Shown: piece after piece, positions 34,502 to 43,225 of the stretch
Layout of the letters: the number at the start of each line of letters is the position of its first letter
Numbering within the stretch: the first letter of the stretch is position 1
Assembly: GCF_030929595.1 (NCBI RefSeq)
Contig: NZ_JAVFVR010000004.1
Location: 310,001 to 374,000, forward strand
Reading direction: 5' to 3'
Length of the DNA: 64,000 nucleotides
DNA from: Flavobacterium sp. LHD-85
GTDB taxonomy: Bacteria > Bacteroidota > Bacteroidia > Flavobacteriales > Flavobacteriaceae
Notes under the pieces: generated by a model
Database searches by the model: none
Told to the model about the DNA's origin: nothing
The model's input: the letters and a program-made list of their open reading frames with translations, nothing else
Position numbers and translations under genes: made by a program

Positions 34502-36931
34502 TTACTCTTTTTTAGCTTTTCGATTCTCAAAATAAATCCCTCCAACCAAAAGCAACAACATTCCAATTGAACTTATTAAAGTAATTGTACCTCCTGTTTT
34601 AATAATCTGAGGTTCAAATTTGAATTCTATAGTATGTTTTCCAGCAGGAATTTCCATTGCTCTTAAAACATAATCAACTGGGAAATGATCTGTTAGTTTA
34701 CCGTCAATATAAGCGTTCCAACCATTTTTATAATACATTTCAGAGAAAACAGCTAAACCATCTCCATTATTTTCTGATTTGTATTTGATATAATTTGGCT
34801 TGTAAGTAACAACTTTGATAGTTCCTGTTGTATCGAAAGCTTTCTTTAATCTCGCATTTTGGAATTTACTTTCATGTTCGTGAACATTGAAAACGGCTAC
34901 TTTTTTAGTATCCAAAGTATTCAACGCTTTCATTACATCGTCTGGTTTGTTTACCAGTTTTACTGCACCCACAAACCACGCATTTCCATTAGCATCTGGA
35001 TTAACAGCAGGAATTGGGTTTCCGTCTTTATCCACTTGAATCACATACTTAACATTAAGCATATTAAGCACTTCTAAATTATTTTTAGCAATTTGATAAT
35101 CATACAATTGCTGCATTCTTCTTGGTCGTACAGCACTATAACCTCCAATTGTTTTATGGAAATAAGAAGATCTTCCTTGCAATTGTCCTTGCAGATCAAA
35201 TACACGGTAAACAGAAGTATCTTTTAAAATTTGTGCATCTGCCTGCGTTTCTTGGAACGGAGCCGCAATTTGAACCGGACTTACAAAATCTTTTGCAGAA
35301 ACGTATTTTTTATCCACAAAAAACAAATCAAAAATCATTACGATTCCAACTACAATTAAAGTTGTAGTTTGAGAGAATTTGTTTTTTACAAACATCCAAA
35401 GAACCACAAATGTCACTATAATTAAGAATCCAGATCTTAGCAAATCTGCATAGTACATGGTCATTCTGTCTTCTCTTAAAGCATCAACAAATCCTGGGCC
35501 GTAGCTTTCCAAATAAACATTATCGTTCATTCCTGTAAAATGGAAAAAGCTTTTTGCTATTAAAAGAATAACAAGTACTCCTAGACCAAAAACTCCTGTC
35601 TGCACTAATGCTTTCTGCTGTAATTTCGGCTCGTCTTTAGCTTTAAAAAATGATTGTAATCCCATAACAGCTAAAACAGGGAAACATAATTCTAATATAA
35701 CCTGAATTGAAGATACAGCTCTAAATTTATCGTAAAGCGGAACATATTCAATAAAAAAGTCTGTCAATAAAGAGAAGTTTTTCCCCCAAGAAAGCACTAA
35801 AGTAAAAAGTGCTCCAGTAAGAAAAACATATTTAATTTTTCCTTCGTCTATAAATAAAGCTAAAACTGCCAAAAAGAAAACTACTGCTCCAATATAAGCT
35901 GGTGCTGAAACAATTGGCTGATCTCCCCAATACGTTGGCATTCCCGAAACAAAATCCTGCGCTTGAGATACGGGAACTCCCTGTTCAAGCATAAATGCGT
36001 ACATACGGCTGTCTGTACCTACATTTTCGTGGCTAGAACCTCCAAAAATTCTAGGAGCAATTAAATTTAAACTTTCTGCTATACCATAACTATATTCTGT
36101 AATATAATCTGTGGTCATCGATGCAGTGGTTTCATTTTTAGATCCGTCTGGATTAAAAGTCAGCTCACTTTTATCTCTGATACTATATTTAGCATATTCG
36201 TTTGTTGCCATTAAATTACCTGCGTTGGCTCCTAAGGCAAAAATTCCTGCAACTAATAAAACTCCACAAGAAATTAGAAGTCCTTTAAAATCTTTCTCTT
36301 TGATATAATTAAAAGCAAAATAACCTGAAAGTATCAATAAGAAAATCAATAAATAATAGGTCATTTGGAAGTGATTGGCACTAATTTCTAATGCCACTGC
36401 AAACATGGTAAGCAAACCTCCCTTAATATATTTCTTCTGAAAGACGAGTATAAAACCAGCAATTACCAATGGCATATAAGCAATAGCATGTGCTTTGGCA
36501 TTATGTCCAACTCCTAAAATAATAATCATATAAGTTGAAAAACCAAATGCAATTGAACCTATAAAGGCTTTCAAAGGATCTGTTTTTAAAACTAATAATA
36601 AGCCATAAAAACCAAGGAAATATAAGAATAAGTAATCTGCTGGACGTGGAAGAAAACGCAAAACGTCATCCACTTTACCAATAAAATCGTTCGGATAATT
36701 TGCTCCAAGCTGATACGTAGGCATACCACCAAAAGCCGAGTTTGTCCAATACGGCTCAGCATTTTCCGTTGCTCTAAAATCATTTTGCTCTTTTGCCATT
36801 CCGGTATATTGAGCAATATCTGATTGGAAGATTTGTTTTCCTTGTAGAACTGGATAAAAATAAATTAACGAAACAAAAATAAAGCCCAAGATAACAAGGG
36901 CATGCGGATAGAACTTATTTACTATTTTCAA
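34502..36931 (-). CDS. YfhO-family membrane protein
   Basis: An 809-residue inner-membrane protein with about a dozen helices over the first 560 residues, followed by a periplasmic C-terminal domain with a last helix near 785-803. It matches the YfhO family (GT-C-like fold; the Gram-positive member is needed for glycosylation of lipoteichoic acid). The N-terminal loop with FQSDIAQYTGMAKEQNDFRA, just after the first helix, is where GT-C enzymes keep catalytic acidic residues. Its neighbours on the same strand are a glycosyltransferase and flippase, which supports a role in envelope glycan modification. The substrate is unknown. Confidence 0.82.
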   Translation of the reverse strand: MKIVNKFYPHALVILGFIFVSLIYFYPVLQGKQIFQSDIAQYTGMAKEQNDFRATENAEPYWTNSAFGGMPTYQLGANYPNDFIGKVDDVLRFLPRPADYLFLYFLGFYGLLLVLKTDPLKAFIGSIAFGFSTYMIIILGVGHNAKAHAIAYMPLVIAGFILVFQKKYIKGGLLTMFAVALEISANHFQMTYYLLIFLLILSGYFAFNYIKEKDFKGLLISCGVLLVAGIFALGANAGNLMATNEYAKYSIRDKSELTFNPDGSKNETTASMTTDYITEYSYGIAESLNLIAPRIFGGSSHENVGTDSRMYAFMLEQGVPVSQAQDFVSGMPTYWGDQPIVSAPAYIGAVVFFLAVLALFIDEGKIKYVFLTGALFTLVLSWGKNFSLLTDFFIEYVPLYDKFRAVSSIQVILELCFPVLAVMGLQSFFKAKDEPKLQQKALVQTGVFGLGVLVILLIAKSFFHFTGMNDNVYLESYGPGFVDALREDRMTMYYADLLRSGFLIIVTFVVLWMFVKNKFSQTTTLIVVGIVMIFDLFFVDKKYVSAKDFVSPVQIAAPFQETQADAQILKDTSVYRVFDLQGQLQGRSSYFHKTIGGYSAVRPRRMQQLYDYQIAKNNLEVLNMLNVKYVIQVDKDGNPIPAVNPDANGNAWFVGAVKLVNKPDDVMKALNTLDTKKVAVFNVHEHESKFQNARLKKAFDTTGTIKVVTYKPNYIKYKSENNGDGLAVFSEMYYKNGWNAYIDGKLTDHFPVDYVLRAMEIPAGKHTIEFKFEPQIIKTGGTITLISSIGMLLLLVGGIYFENRKAKKE

Positions 36932-36979
36932 TTTTGGCTGGTTTGGGTTAAAATGAATCCTAAATTTCAGGACACAAAT

Positions 36980-37273
36980 CTAATCTATTTCTTCGTAATC
37001 AACATACTCTCCCACTTTTTTGGTCTCGCGCGGATTTTTAGCATTAGCAGTATTAATGATTATTTCATCATTATTATTTGTATTGCGATTGTTCTGATAT
37101 GTATTGCCTTGATTATACTGCTGCTGTTGTCTTTGAAAATTTTCACTAGCATTCTCTACTGCCTTTTTAACCAATACTGGCAAAAAGATTCTAGCTAAAA
37201 ATTTAAAAATGTAATAAAAAGCTATAACCCACATGATGGTCTTAAACAAACCTGAAAATGATGCTTCTTGCAT
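36980..37273 (-). CDS. DUF4834-like single-pass membrane protein
   Basis: A protein of about 97 residues. I start it at 37273 (MQEASFSGLFKTIMWV) because this gives the typical short N-terminus; an earlier in-frame start would add 12 residues. One membrane helix runs from about 8 to 30, then a basic, Gln/Asn-rich region (ENFQRQQQQYNQGNTYQNNR) and a final KKVGEYVDYEEID, which is the conserved tail of DUF4834. It lies 48 bp upstream of the YfhO gene on the same strand and may be co-transcribed with it. Function unknown. Confidence 0.7.
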   Translation of the reverse strand: MQEASFSGLFKTIMWVIAFYYIFKFLARIFLPVLVKKAVENASENFQRQQQQYNQGNTYQNNRNTNNNDEIIINTANAKNPRETKKVGEYVDYEEID

Positions 37274-37353
37274 AACTATATATTTTTTTTCCAAAATTAA
37301 TAAATCCATTCCTTAAAAATAAAATATGAATCTTAAATAAATAATAAAATATG

Positions 37354-37361
37354 TACATTTG
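37354..37361 (+). promoter_or_regulatory. -7 promoter element of the 322-residue outer-membrane gene
   Basis: TACATTTG fits TAnnTTTG, 36 bp before the start codon at 37398. Confidence 0.5.
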
Positions 37362-37397
37362 AAATGCGTTATTATTTTTTAATCCAAAAAAAATTAT

Positions 37398-38366
37398 ATG
37401 TTCCAAATTAAAAACTTACTTGCCCCGGTACTTTTTTTTATTCCACAACTGTTTTTTGCGCAATACACCGACGTTATCAATTCCAACCGCCCCGGAGAAA
37501 CTATGTCAGCATATGCTGTCGGAAAATCTGTAATTCAAGCAGAACTTGGCGTTTATGGCATTAAAGAAAAACATGATTTATTAGACTACGATGCTAGCGG
37601 TTTTGGCACAGATTTAACCCTTAGATATGGAGCTTTTCTGGAACAACTAGAATTTATTGTTGATTTGCAATATCAGGCAGAAAATTTTGATACGCCGTAC
37701 ACCAGTTATAAAAAGAATAATTTCAGACAAACGGTTTTAGGAGCTAAATACCTTATCTACGATCCATACAAAAACTATAAAAGAGAAGTAAATATCTACA
37801 GCTATAAAGCCAATCGTAATTTTCAATGGCGCGAACTGATTCCGGCTGTTTCTGTTTTTGCAGGAGCTAATTTTGTTGGTGCAGATAATCCGTATTATTT
37901 TTCTCCCGATGGAGCCATTTCTCCTAAGGTTTCAATCATCACTCAAAATCTTCTTGGAGGAGGATCTTGGGTTTTTGTAACTAATATTATTGCAGATTAT
38001 ATCGGAACTGACTATCCAAGTTACGGATATGTATTAACTTTGACGCATGGTTTTAACGATAGATGGTCTGGGTTTGTTGAAAATCAAGGATACAAAAGCG
38101 ATTTCTACAGCGATTCAATTCTTCGCGGAGGAGCAGCTTTTCTCCTTTCTTCAAATTTACAGGTTGATGCTTCTATAAGTACAAACTTTAAAAATACGCC
38201 TTCTATTTTATACGGAGGAGTTGGAGTATCATGGCGTTATGACGGATGGTACAAAGAAAAACAAATTGAAAATAAAGCAGCAGACAGAGCAAAAAAGAAT
38301 CCTGACAACGAGAAAAAAGTAGATTATCAGGAAAAAGAAAGAAAACGTAAAGCAAAATACGAATAA
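37398..38366 (+). CDS. outer-membrane beta-barrel protein (phenol-degradation MetA-like)
   Basis: A 322-residue protein with a signal peptide (about 1-21, ends FFAQ) and alternating aromatic beta-strands, including the opening INSNRPGETMSAYAVGKSVIQAELG and LTLRYGAFLEQLEFIVDLQYQ that recall the transporter/MetA-pathway barrel family. The C-terminus departs from a barrel: after WRYDGWYKEKQIENK comes a highly charged tail (ADRAKKNPDNEKKVDYQEKERKRKAK). No substrate can be deduced. It has its own promoter and is followed by a GNAT gene. Confidence 0.7.
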   Translation: MFQIKNLLAPVLFFIPQLFFAQYTDVINSNRPGETMSAYAVGKSVIQAELGVYGIKEKHDLLDYDASGFGTDLTLRYGAFLEQLEFIVDLQYQAENFDTPYTSYKKNNFRQTVLGAKYLIYDPYKNYKREVNIYSYKANRNFQWRELIPAVSVFAGANFVGADNPYYFSPDGAISPKVSIITQNLLGGGSWVFVTNIIADYIGTDYPSYGYVLTLTHGFNDRWSGFVENQGYKSDFYSDSILRGGAAFLLSSNLQVDASISTNFKNTPSILYGGVGVSWRYDGWYKEKQIENKAADRAKKNPDNEKKVDYQEKERKRKAKYE

Positions 38367-38413
38367 GTGTAAAATAACCAGAGCCTTTCTAAGGAACTCT
38401 CAATACCACCTTA

Positions 38414-39532
38414 ATGATTACAATTAAAGAAGCCAAAAGCAAGAAAGAATTAACCGAATACATCAAATTTCCTTTTTCATTATACAAGGACAATCCGTAT
38501 TGGGTGCCACCCATTATTTCAGACGAATTGGAATCTTTTGACAAAACCAAAAACCCTGCATTTGACAATGCTGAAGCTTATTTTTATTTAGCTTATAGAG
38601 ACAACAAAATTGTTGGGCGTATTACTGCCATTATCAATTGGTCTGAAGTTAACAATCAGCACAAAAGAAAAGTACGTTTTGGATGGTTTGATGTAATTGA
38701 TGATATTGAAGTTACTAAAGCATTGCTTGAAAAAGTTTTTGAACTAGGAAGAAAACACAATTTAGAACATGCTGAAGGCCCAATGGGATTCTCAAATTTA
38801 GATAAAGTAGGAGTCTTAACTGAAGGATATGATCAAATTGGAACCATGATTACATGGTACAATCACCCTTATTATGTAACACATTTGGAACAATTAGGAT
38901 TTCAGGTCGAAAAACAATATATCGAAAGCATATTTCCTTTCTCTAATGTAAAACCTGAATTTTTTCAGAAAGCACAAGAATTAATCAAAAAACGCTATGG
39001 ACTAAAATCTCTTACGTTTACCAAAACAAAAGACATTATGCCATACGTAGACAAAATGTTTGATTTATTTAATGAATCGTATGAAAAACTGGCTTCTTTT
39101 GTAGCAATTTCAGACGTACAAAAAGAATATTTTAAAAAGAAATACATTAGCTTTATCAATCCCGAATACATTAAGTTCGTTTTGGATAAAGATGATAATC
39201 TAATCGCTTTCAGTATTGTAATGCCAAGTTTTGTTGAGGCTTTACAAAAAATGAAAGGCAAATTATTTCCTTTTGGTTTTCTTCATTTGTTAAAAGCAAG
39301 AAAACACAGTAAAGATGTGGTTTTTTACCTTATCGGAGTTCATCCTGAATATCAAAACAAAGGTGTAACAGCAATTATTTTTGATGAATATTACAAAACT
39401 TTTTCGGCTAAAGGAATTCAGACTTGTATTAGGACTCCAGAGTTATTAGAAAACAACGCCATTCATTTGCTTTGGAAAAACTTTGACCCAACTATTCACT
39501 GTCAGAGAAAAACTTATTTGAAGAATCTTTAA
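38414..39532 (+). CDS. two-domain GNAT-like N-acetyltransferase
   Basis: A 372-residue cytoplasmic protein. The N-terminal SLYKDNPYWVPPI is characteristic of a large GNAT-like family, and AYRDNKIVGRITAIIN reads as a beta-strand pair of an acetyltransferase fold. A second such region near residues 300-330 (FYLIGVHPEYQNKGVTAIIFDEYY) carries the acetyl-CoA loop pattern Q-x-x-G-V/A. It ends with NFDPTIHCQRKTYLKNL. Homologues have been mislabelled GTP cyclohydrolase. The acceptor is unknown. It follows the outer-membrane gene by 47 bp. Confidence 0.8.
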   Translation: MITIKEAKSKKELTEYIKFPFSLYKDNPYWVPPIISDELESFDKTKNPAFDNAEAYFYLAYRDNKIVGRITAIINWSEVNNQHKRKVRFGWFDVIDDIEVTKALLEKVFELGRKHNLEHAEGPMGFSNLDKVGVLTEGYDQIGTMITWYNHPYYVTHLEQLGFQVEKQYIESIFPFSNVKPEFFQKAQELIKKRYGLKSLTFTKTKDIMPYVDKMFDLFNESYEKLASFVAISDVQKEYFKKKYISFINPEYIKFVLDKDDNLIAFSIVMPSFVEALQKMKGKLFPFGFLHLLKARKHSKDVVFYLIGVHPEYQNKGVTAIIFDEYYKTFSAKGIQTCIRTPELLENNAIHLLWKNFDPTIHCQRKTYLKNL

Positions 39533-39562
39533 ATTTAGTTTTCAGTCGCAGTTATCACAATA

Positions 39563-39598
39563 AAAAAATCCATTCGCCCCCAAACGAATGGATTTTTT
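39563..39598. terminator. terminator between GNAT and lipoprotein genes
   Basis: Stem AAAAAATCCATTCG / CGAATGGATTTTTT with an 8-base loop. Two convergent genes end here, so it can serve both. The core ATCCATTCG is repeated in the terminator at 40153. Confidence 0.9.
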
Positions 39599-39619
39599 AC
39601 TTTATGCAAAAAAACATCA

Positions 39620-40105
39620 TTACTCTACTTTGCAATCTACTTTAACTAAAGTATTTTTTGCATCAAATTTTAGTTTTGATTTATCTTTAAAAGAAACCTT
39701 ATCATTGGCGGTTGCAACATCGCCATATCCTTCAATAAAAGCTCCATCTTTTTGTAGAAAAACAACTTCTCTTACCGATGACACACCTTCAGAATTAAAA
39801 GTATAATCGGCAACTAAAGTATCACCTTTCATATTCCCAATTAAGGTTCCTTCGTTTTTATCTTTTCCTACCAGATTATAACTTAGTTTTCCGTTTACTT
39901 CCTGATGAGAATTAACATTAAAACTCATTTCTATAACACTTCCATTAGATTTCCATGCATAACACTGATCTCCAGCAGGTTCAACTATTTCAGCTTCTTT
40001 TGGAGGACTTGGCGTAATTTGTACTGGCTCTGTCGTTGTTGCTTCTTTTTTACAAGAAACAAAAACAGCTAACGCTATTACCACTATTGTAAATACTTTT
40101 TTCAT
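39620..40105 (-). CDS. lipoprotein of unknown function
   Basis: A 161-residue predicted lipoprotein; lipobox Cys18 (AVFVSC) follows a hydrophobic core. A Thr/Pro/Glu linker leads to a beta-rich domain: DQCYAWKSNGSVIEMSFNV, GKLSYNLVGKDKNEGTLIGNMKGDTLVADYTFNSEG, SVREVVFLQKDGAFIEGYGDV and LKFDAKNTLVKVDCKVE, with two cysteines placed to form a disulfide. It reads like a small beta-barrel of lipocalin type, by strand pattern only. It is flanked by two terminators with the same stem. Function unknown. Confidence 0.7.
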   Translation of the reverse strand: MKKVFTIVVIALAVFVSCKKEATTTEPVQITPSPPKEAEIVEPAGDQCYAWKSNGSVIEMSFNVNSHQEVNGKLSYNLVGKDKNEGTLIGNMKGDTLVADYTFNSEGVSSVREVVFLQKDGAFIEGYGDVATANDKVSFKDKSKLKFDAKNTLVKVDCKVE

Positions 40106-40152
40106 ACTTGCCTTTTTTATTTTGTTGATTATGAAATAAAGTTACTTTAAAT

Positions 40153-40188
40153 AAAAAAAATCCATTCGCATAACGAATGGATTTTTTT
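40153..40188 (-). terminator. terminator after the alpha-oxoamine synthase gene
   Basis: Stem AAAAAAAATCCATTCG / CGAATGGATTTTTTT with a 5-base loop. Read leftward it ends in a T-run and follows the synthase gene. The same stem occurs at 39563. Confidence 0.85.
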
Positions 40189-40227
40189 ATATAATTCCCA
40201 TGTATGAGAATTTATTTTTTTAAGTCA

Positions 40228-41487
40228 TTACGAAACGTCTACAGTTGTACGTTCTGCAATTTCTTTATAAGTTCCGTTAGTCAATTTCTCACGGATTGCT
40301 TCAAAAGCCGTTAAAGTCTCTTCGATATCTGCTAATGTATGAGAAGCTGTAGGAATCATTCTCAATAAGATAATTCCCTTAGGAATAACTGGATAAACCA
40401 CGATAGAAAGGAAAATACCATAATTTTCTCTCAAATCGTTTACCATAACCATTGCCTCAGGAATACTTCCTTCTAAGTAAACTGGTGTAATACAAGTATT
40501 TGTATCTCCAATATTAAATCCTTTTTCTTTAAGACCGTTTTGCAATGCATTTACGTTTTCCCAAAGTTTATCTTTAATTGCAGACGATTTACGCAATAAC
40601 TCTAAACGTTTCAAAGAACCAATTGTTTGAATCATTGGTAATGCTTTAGCAAACATTTGAGAACGTAAGTTGTATTTCAAATAATCGATAACTGTTTTAT
40701 CAGCCGCTACGAAAGCACCGATATTAGCCATAGATTTTGCAAAAGTAGAGAAGTAAACATCAATCTGATCTTGAACTCCTTGCTCCTCACCTGCTCCAGC
40801 ACCAGTTTTACCTAATGTACCAAAACCGTGAGCATCATCTACTAATAATCTGAAATTGTATTTTTTCTTTAATTCAGCAATCTCTTTTAGTTTTCCTTGC
40901 TGTCCGCGCATTCCAAAAACACCTTCAGTAATAAATAAAATACCTCCACCTGTTTCCTCTGCCATTTTAGTAGCACGCTGTAGGTTTTTCTCCATACTTT
41001 CAAGGTCATTGTGTTTGTATGTGAAACGCTTACCCATGTGTAAACGAACACCATCAATGATACAAGCATGTGAATCTACATCATAAACAATAATGTCATT
41101 TTTAGTAACCAAAGCATCAATGATAGACACCATTCCTTGGTAACCAAAATTCAATAAATAAGCAGATTCTTTCATTACGAATTCAGCCAATTCATTTTCT
41201 AATTGTTCGTGGTACGTAGTGTGTCCAGACATCATACGAGCTCCCATCGGATAAGCTGCACCAAACTGAATTGCTGCATCTGTATCTGCCTGACGAACTT
41301 CTGGATGATTGGCTAAACCTAAATAATCATTTAAACTCCAGTTTAAAATATTTTTTCCATGAAATTGCATTCTAGGACCCAACTCTCCTTCTAACTTTGG
41401 GAAAACATAATAACCTTCTGCTTGAGAAGCCCATTTTCCTAAAGGTCCTTTATTGTCCTGAATTCTTTCAAATAAATCTTTTACCAT
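40228..41487 (-). CDS. alpha-oxoamine synthase, serine palmitoyltransferase/SulA-like
   Basis: A 419-residue PLP enzyme that condenses an amino acid with an acyl thioester and releases CO2. Family residues are clear: His140 (VDSHACI), DDAHGFG with Asp217, Asp218 and His220, and PLP Lys251 in FSTFAKSMANIG. It lacks the GTFSKA signature of 8-amino-7-oxononanoate synthase, and there is no threonine dehydrogenase next to it, so KBL is less likely. Bacteroidota use such enzymes for sphingolipids (serine) or for capnine sulfonolipids (cysteate). F. johnsoniae is known to make sulfonolipids, so SulA-type activity is a good guess. Substrate cannot be fixed by eye. Confidence 0.8.
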   Translation of the reverse strand: MVKDLFERIQDNKGPLGKWASQAEGYYVFPKLEGELGPRMQFHGKNILNWSLNDYLGLANHPEVRQADTDAAIQFGAAYPMGARMMSGHTTYHEQLENELAEFVMKESAYLLNFGYQGMVSIIDALVTKNDIIVYDVDSHACIIDGVRLHMGKRFTYKHNDLESMEKNLQRATKMAEETGGGILFITEGVFGMRGQQGKLKEIAELKKKYNFRLLVDDAHGFGTLGKTGAGAGEEQGVQDQIDVYFSTFAKSMANIGAFVAADKTVIDYLKYNLRSQMFAKALPMIQTIGSLKRLELLRKSSAIKDKLWENVNALQNGLKEKGFNIGDTNTCITPVYLEGSIPEAMVMVNDLRENYGIFLSIVVYPVIPKGIILLRMIPTASHTLADIEETLTAFEAIREKLTNGTYKEIAERTTVDVS

Positions 41488-41524
41488 AATATAATGTAGT
41501 AGTTTTTTTTACTTTATCAGCGAG

Positions 41525-41532
41525 CAAAAATA
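41525..41532 (-). promoter_or_regulatory. -7 promoter element of the alpha-oxoamine synthase gene
   Basis: TATTTTTG on the minus strand fits TAnnTTTG, 37 bp before the start codon. Confidence 0.45.
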
Positions 41533-41663
41533 ATCATTATTCTTCTAAAATTCAGACCTTCATTTATTTTTATTAAAAAATATTCCAAACATTTTTTCTA
41601 ACAGTGTTAGTTTCTAATCAATAATTGCCAAATGCAATTTAATATACTATTTCTATAACAAGT

Positions 41664-41677
41664 ATGATTTTTATCAT
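41664..41677. promoter_or_regulatory. FNR/CRP-like box upstream of nirK
   Basis: ATGAT-TTTT-ATCAT is a perfect inverted repeat of the FNR/NNR form (TTGAT-N4-ATCAA) with one base changed in each half. Its centre is about 43 bp upstream of the expected nirK transcription start, close to the class II activator position. It suggests an oxygen- or NO-responsive Crp/Fnr-family activator. Confidence 0.5.
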
Positions 41678-41681
41678 AATA

Positions 41682-41699
41682 AAAGACAAACATGTCTTT
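41682..41699. promoter_or_regulatory. candidate NsrR/Rrf2 operator at nirK
   Basis: AAAGACA-AACA-TGTCTTT is a perfect 7-bp-arm inverted repeat that abuts the -7 element TATTTTTG (41700-41707). Near-identical sites are found before norB (49423) and before the Rrf2 gene itself (50540). Position over the promoter fits a repressor. Confidence 0.65.
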
Positions 41700-41707
41700 T
41701 ATTTTTG
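41700..41707 (+). promoter_or_regulatory. -7 promoter element of nirK
   Basis: TATTTTTG fits TAnnTTTG and directly follows the operator. The start codon is 56 bp further on. The -33 element is poor, which is in keeping with a promoter needing an activator. Confidence 0.55.
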
Positions 41708-41763
41708 AATAAAATTTTAATTACTTTTAAATAAGAATATAACCAATACAAAATCAAAGCATT

Positions 41764-43209
41764 ATGAAAAACAACAACAAAACCCTAAGCAAACTGTATG
41801 CACTTTTAGGCTTATTTTGTTTGCTCCTAATCTTAGGAAGCTGCAAGAAAAATGAAGAGAAAGATTATGCAGATATCATGACTGAAGGCGAAATGGAGGC
41901 TGAACTCACAGCCCCTCCTCATGTTCCTAAACCTGTTGGTAACAGAACGGCCATGAAATTAAAATTAAACATGGAAATTAAAGAACAAGAAGGAACAATG
42001 ACTGATGGTGTAAAATATACCTATTGGACGTTTGGGGGTTCTGTTCCTGGAAGTTTTATTAGAACTCGTGTTGGTGACGAAGTAGAATTTCACTTAAAAA
42101 ACCATCCTGATAACAAATTACCTCATAATATCGATTTACATGCCGTAACTGGTCCAGGTGGTGGAGCAACCTCATCTCTTGTAGCTCCGGGACACGAAAA
42201 AGTATTCAGCTTTAAAGTTATAAACCCTGGATTGTATGTTTACCACTGTGCTACTGCTCCTGTGGGAATGCACATTGCAAATGGTATGTACGGATTAATT
42301 TTGGTTGAACCAGAGGGCGGACTTCCTCCTGTTGATAAAGAGTACTACGTAATGCAGGGTGATTTTTACACTCAAGGTGAATATGGAGCAAAAGGTCTTC
42401 AGCCGTTTGATATGAATAAAGCGGTTAAAGAAACTCCTGACTATGTTGTATTTAATGGAAAAGTAGGTGCTTTGACAAATGGTGGTGAATTGACAGCAAA
42501 AGTTGGAGAGACAGTGCGTTTATTTGTTGGAAATGGCGGACCAAATTTGGTTTCTTCTTTCCACGTTATTGGAGAAATATTTGACAATGTACATGTTGAG
42601 GGCGGAAGTACAGTAAACAAAAATGTTCAGACTACGTTAATTCCTGCTGGTGGTGCGGCAATTGTTGATTTTAAAGTAGAAACTCCAGGAACTTTCATTC
42701 TGGTAGACCACTCTATCTTTAGAGCATTTAATAAAGGAGCGCTGGGGATGCTTAAAGTGGAAGGAAAAGAAAACAAAAACATCTATTCTGGAACTATTCA
42801 GGAAGGTATTTATTTGCCTGAAGGTGGAACAATCCAAAAAATGCCAGGAACCTCAACAGCAAAAGCTGCAGTTCCAAAACGTACTGTTGAAGAGAAAGTT
42901 AAAATTGGAAAAGAAATCTTCGGGACAACTTGTTTTGCTTGCCATCAGTCTGAAGGACAAGGAATTCCGAGCACTTTCCCTCCTTTAGCAAAATCAGATT
43001 ATTTGAATGCCGATTCTAAACGTGCAATTAAAACCATTCTGCATGGTTTAACAGGCGAAGTAACGGTAAATGGTAAAAAATACAACAACATAATGCCTGC
43101 TCAGAATTTATCTGATGATGAAATCGCAAATGTATTGACCTACATTTACAACAGTTGGGGCAACAACAAAACCGAAGTTACTCCTGAAATGGTAAAAGCA
43201 TTAAGATAA
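41764..43209 (+). CDS. nirK: copper nitrite reductase fused to cytochrome c, lipoprotein
   Basis: Reduces nitrite to nitric oxide in the periplasm. It is a predicted lipoprotein (Cys27 in LILGSC). Two cupredoxin domains follow: type-1 copper ligands His121, Cys162, His170 and Met175; type-2 ligands His126, His161 and probably His316 in LVDHS (His267, in SFHVIGE, is another candidate). The loop between Cys162 and His170 is short (CATAPVGMH). After about residue 375 comes a cytochrome c domain with CFACH (heme-binding Cys390, Cys393, His394) and a Met ligand in NIMPAQNLS. The C-terminal heme fusion lets the enzyme take electrons directly, as in Ralstonia-type fused NirK. 481 residues. The next gene starts 16 bp later. 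Confidence 0.95.
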   Translation: MKNNNKTLSKLYALLGLFCLLLILGSCKKNEEKDYADIMTEGEMEAELTAPPHVPKPVGNRTAMKLKLNMEIKEQEGTMTDGVKYTYWTFGGSVPGSFIRTRVGDEVEFHLKNHPDNKLPHNIDLHAVTGPGGGATSSLVAPGHEKVFSFKVINPGLYVYHCATAPVGMHIANGMYGLILVEPEGGLPPVDKEYYVMQGDFYTQGEYGAKGLQPFDMNKAVKETPDYVVFNGKVGALTNGGELTAKVGETVRLFVGNGGPNLVSSFHVIGEIFDNVHVEGGSTVNKNVQTTLIPAGGAAIVDFKVETPGTFILVDHSIFRAFNKGALGMLKVEGKENKNIYSGTIQEGIYLPEGGTIQKMPGTSTAKAAVPKRTVEEKVKIGKEIFGTTCFACHQSEGQGIPSTFPPLAKSDYLNADSKRAIKTILHGLTGEVTVNGKKYNNIMPAQNLSDDEIANVLTYIYNSWGNNKTEVTPEMVKALR

Positions 43210-43225
43210 ACAGCAAACATTCAGC

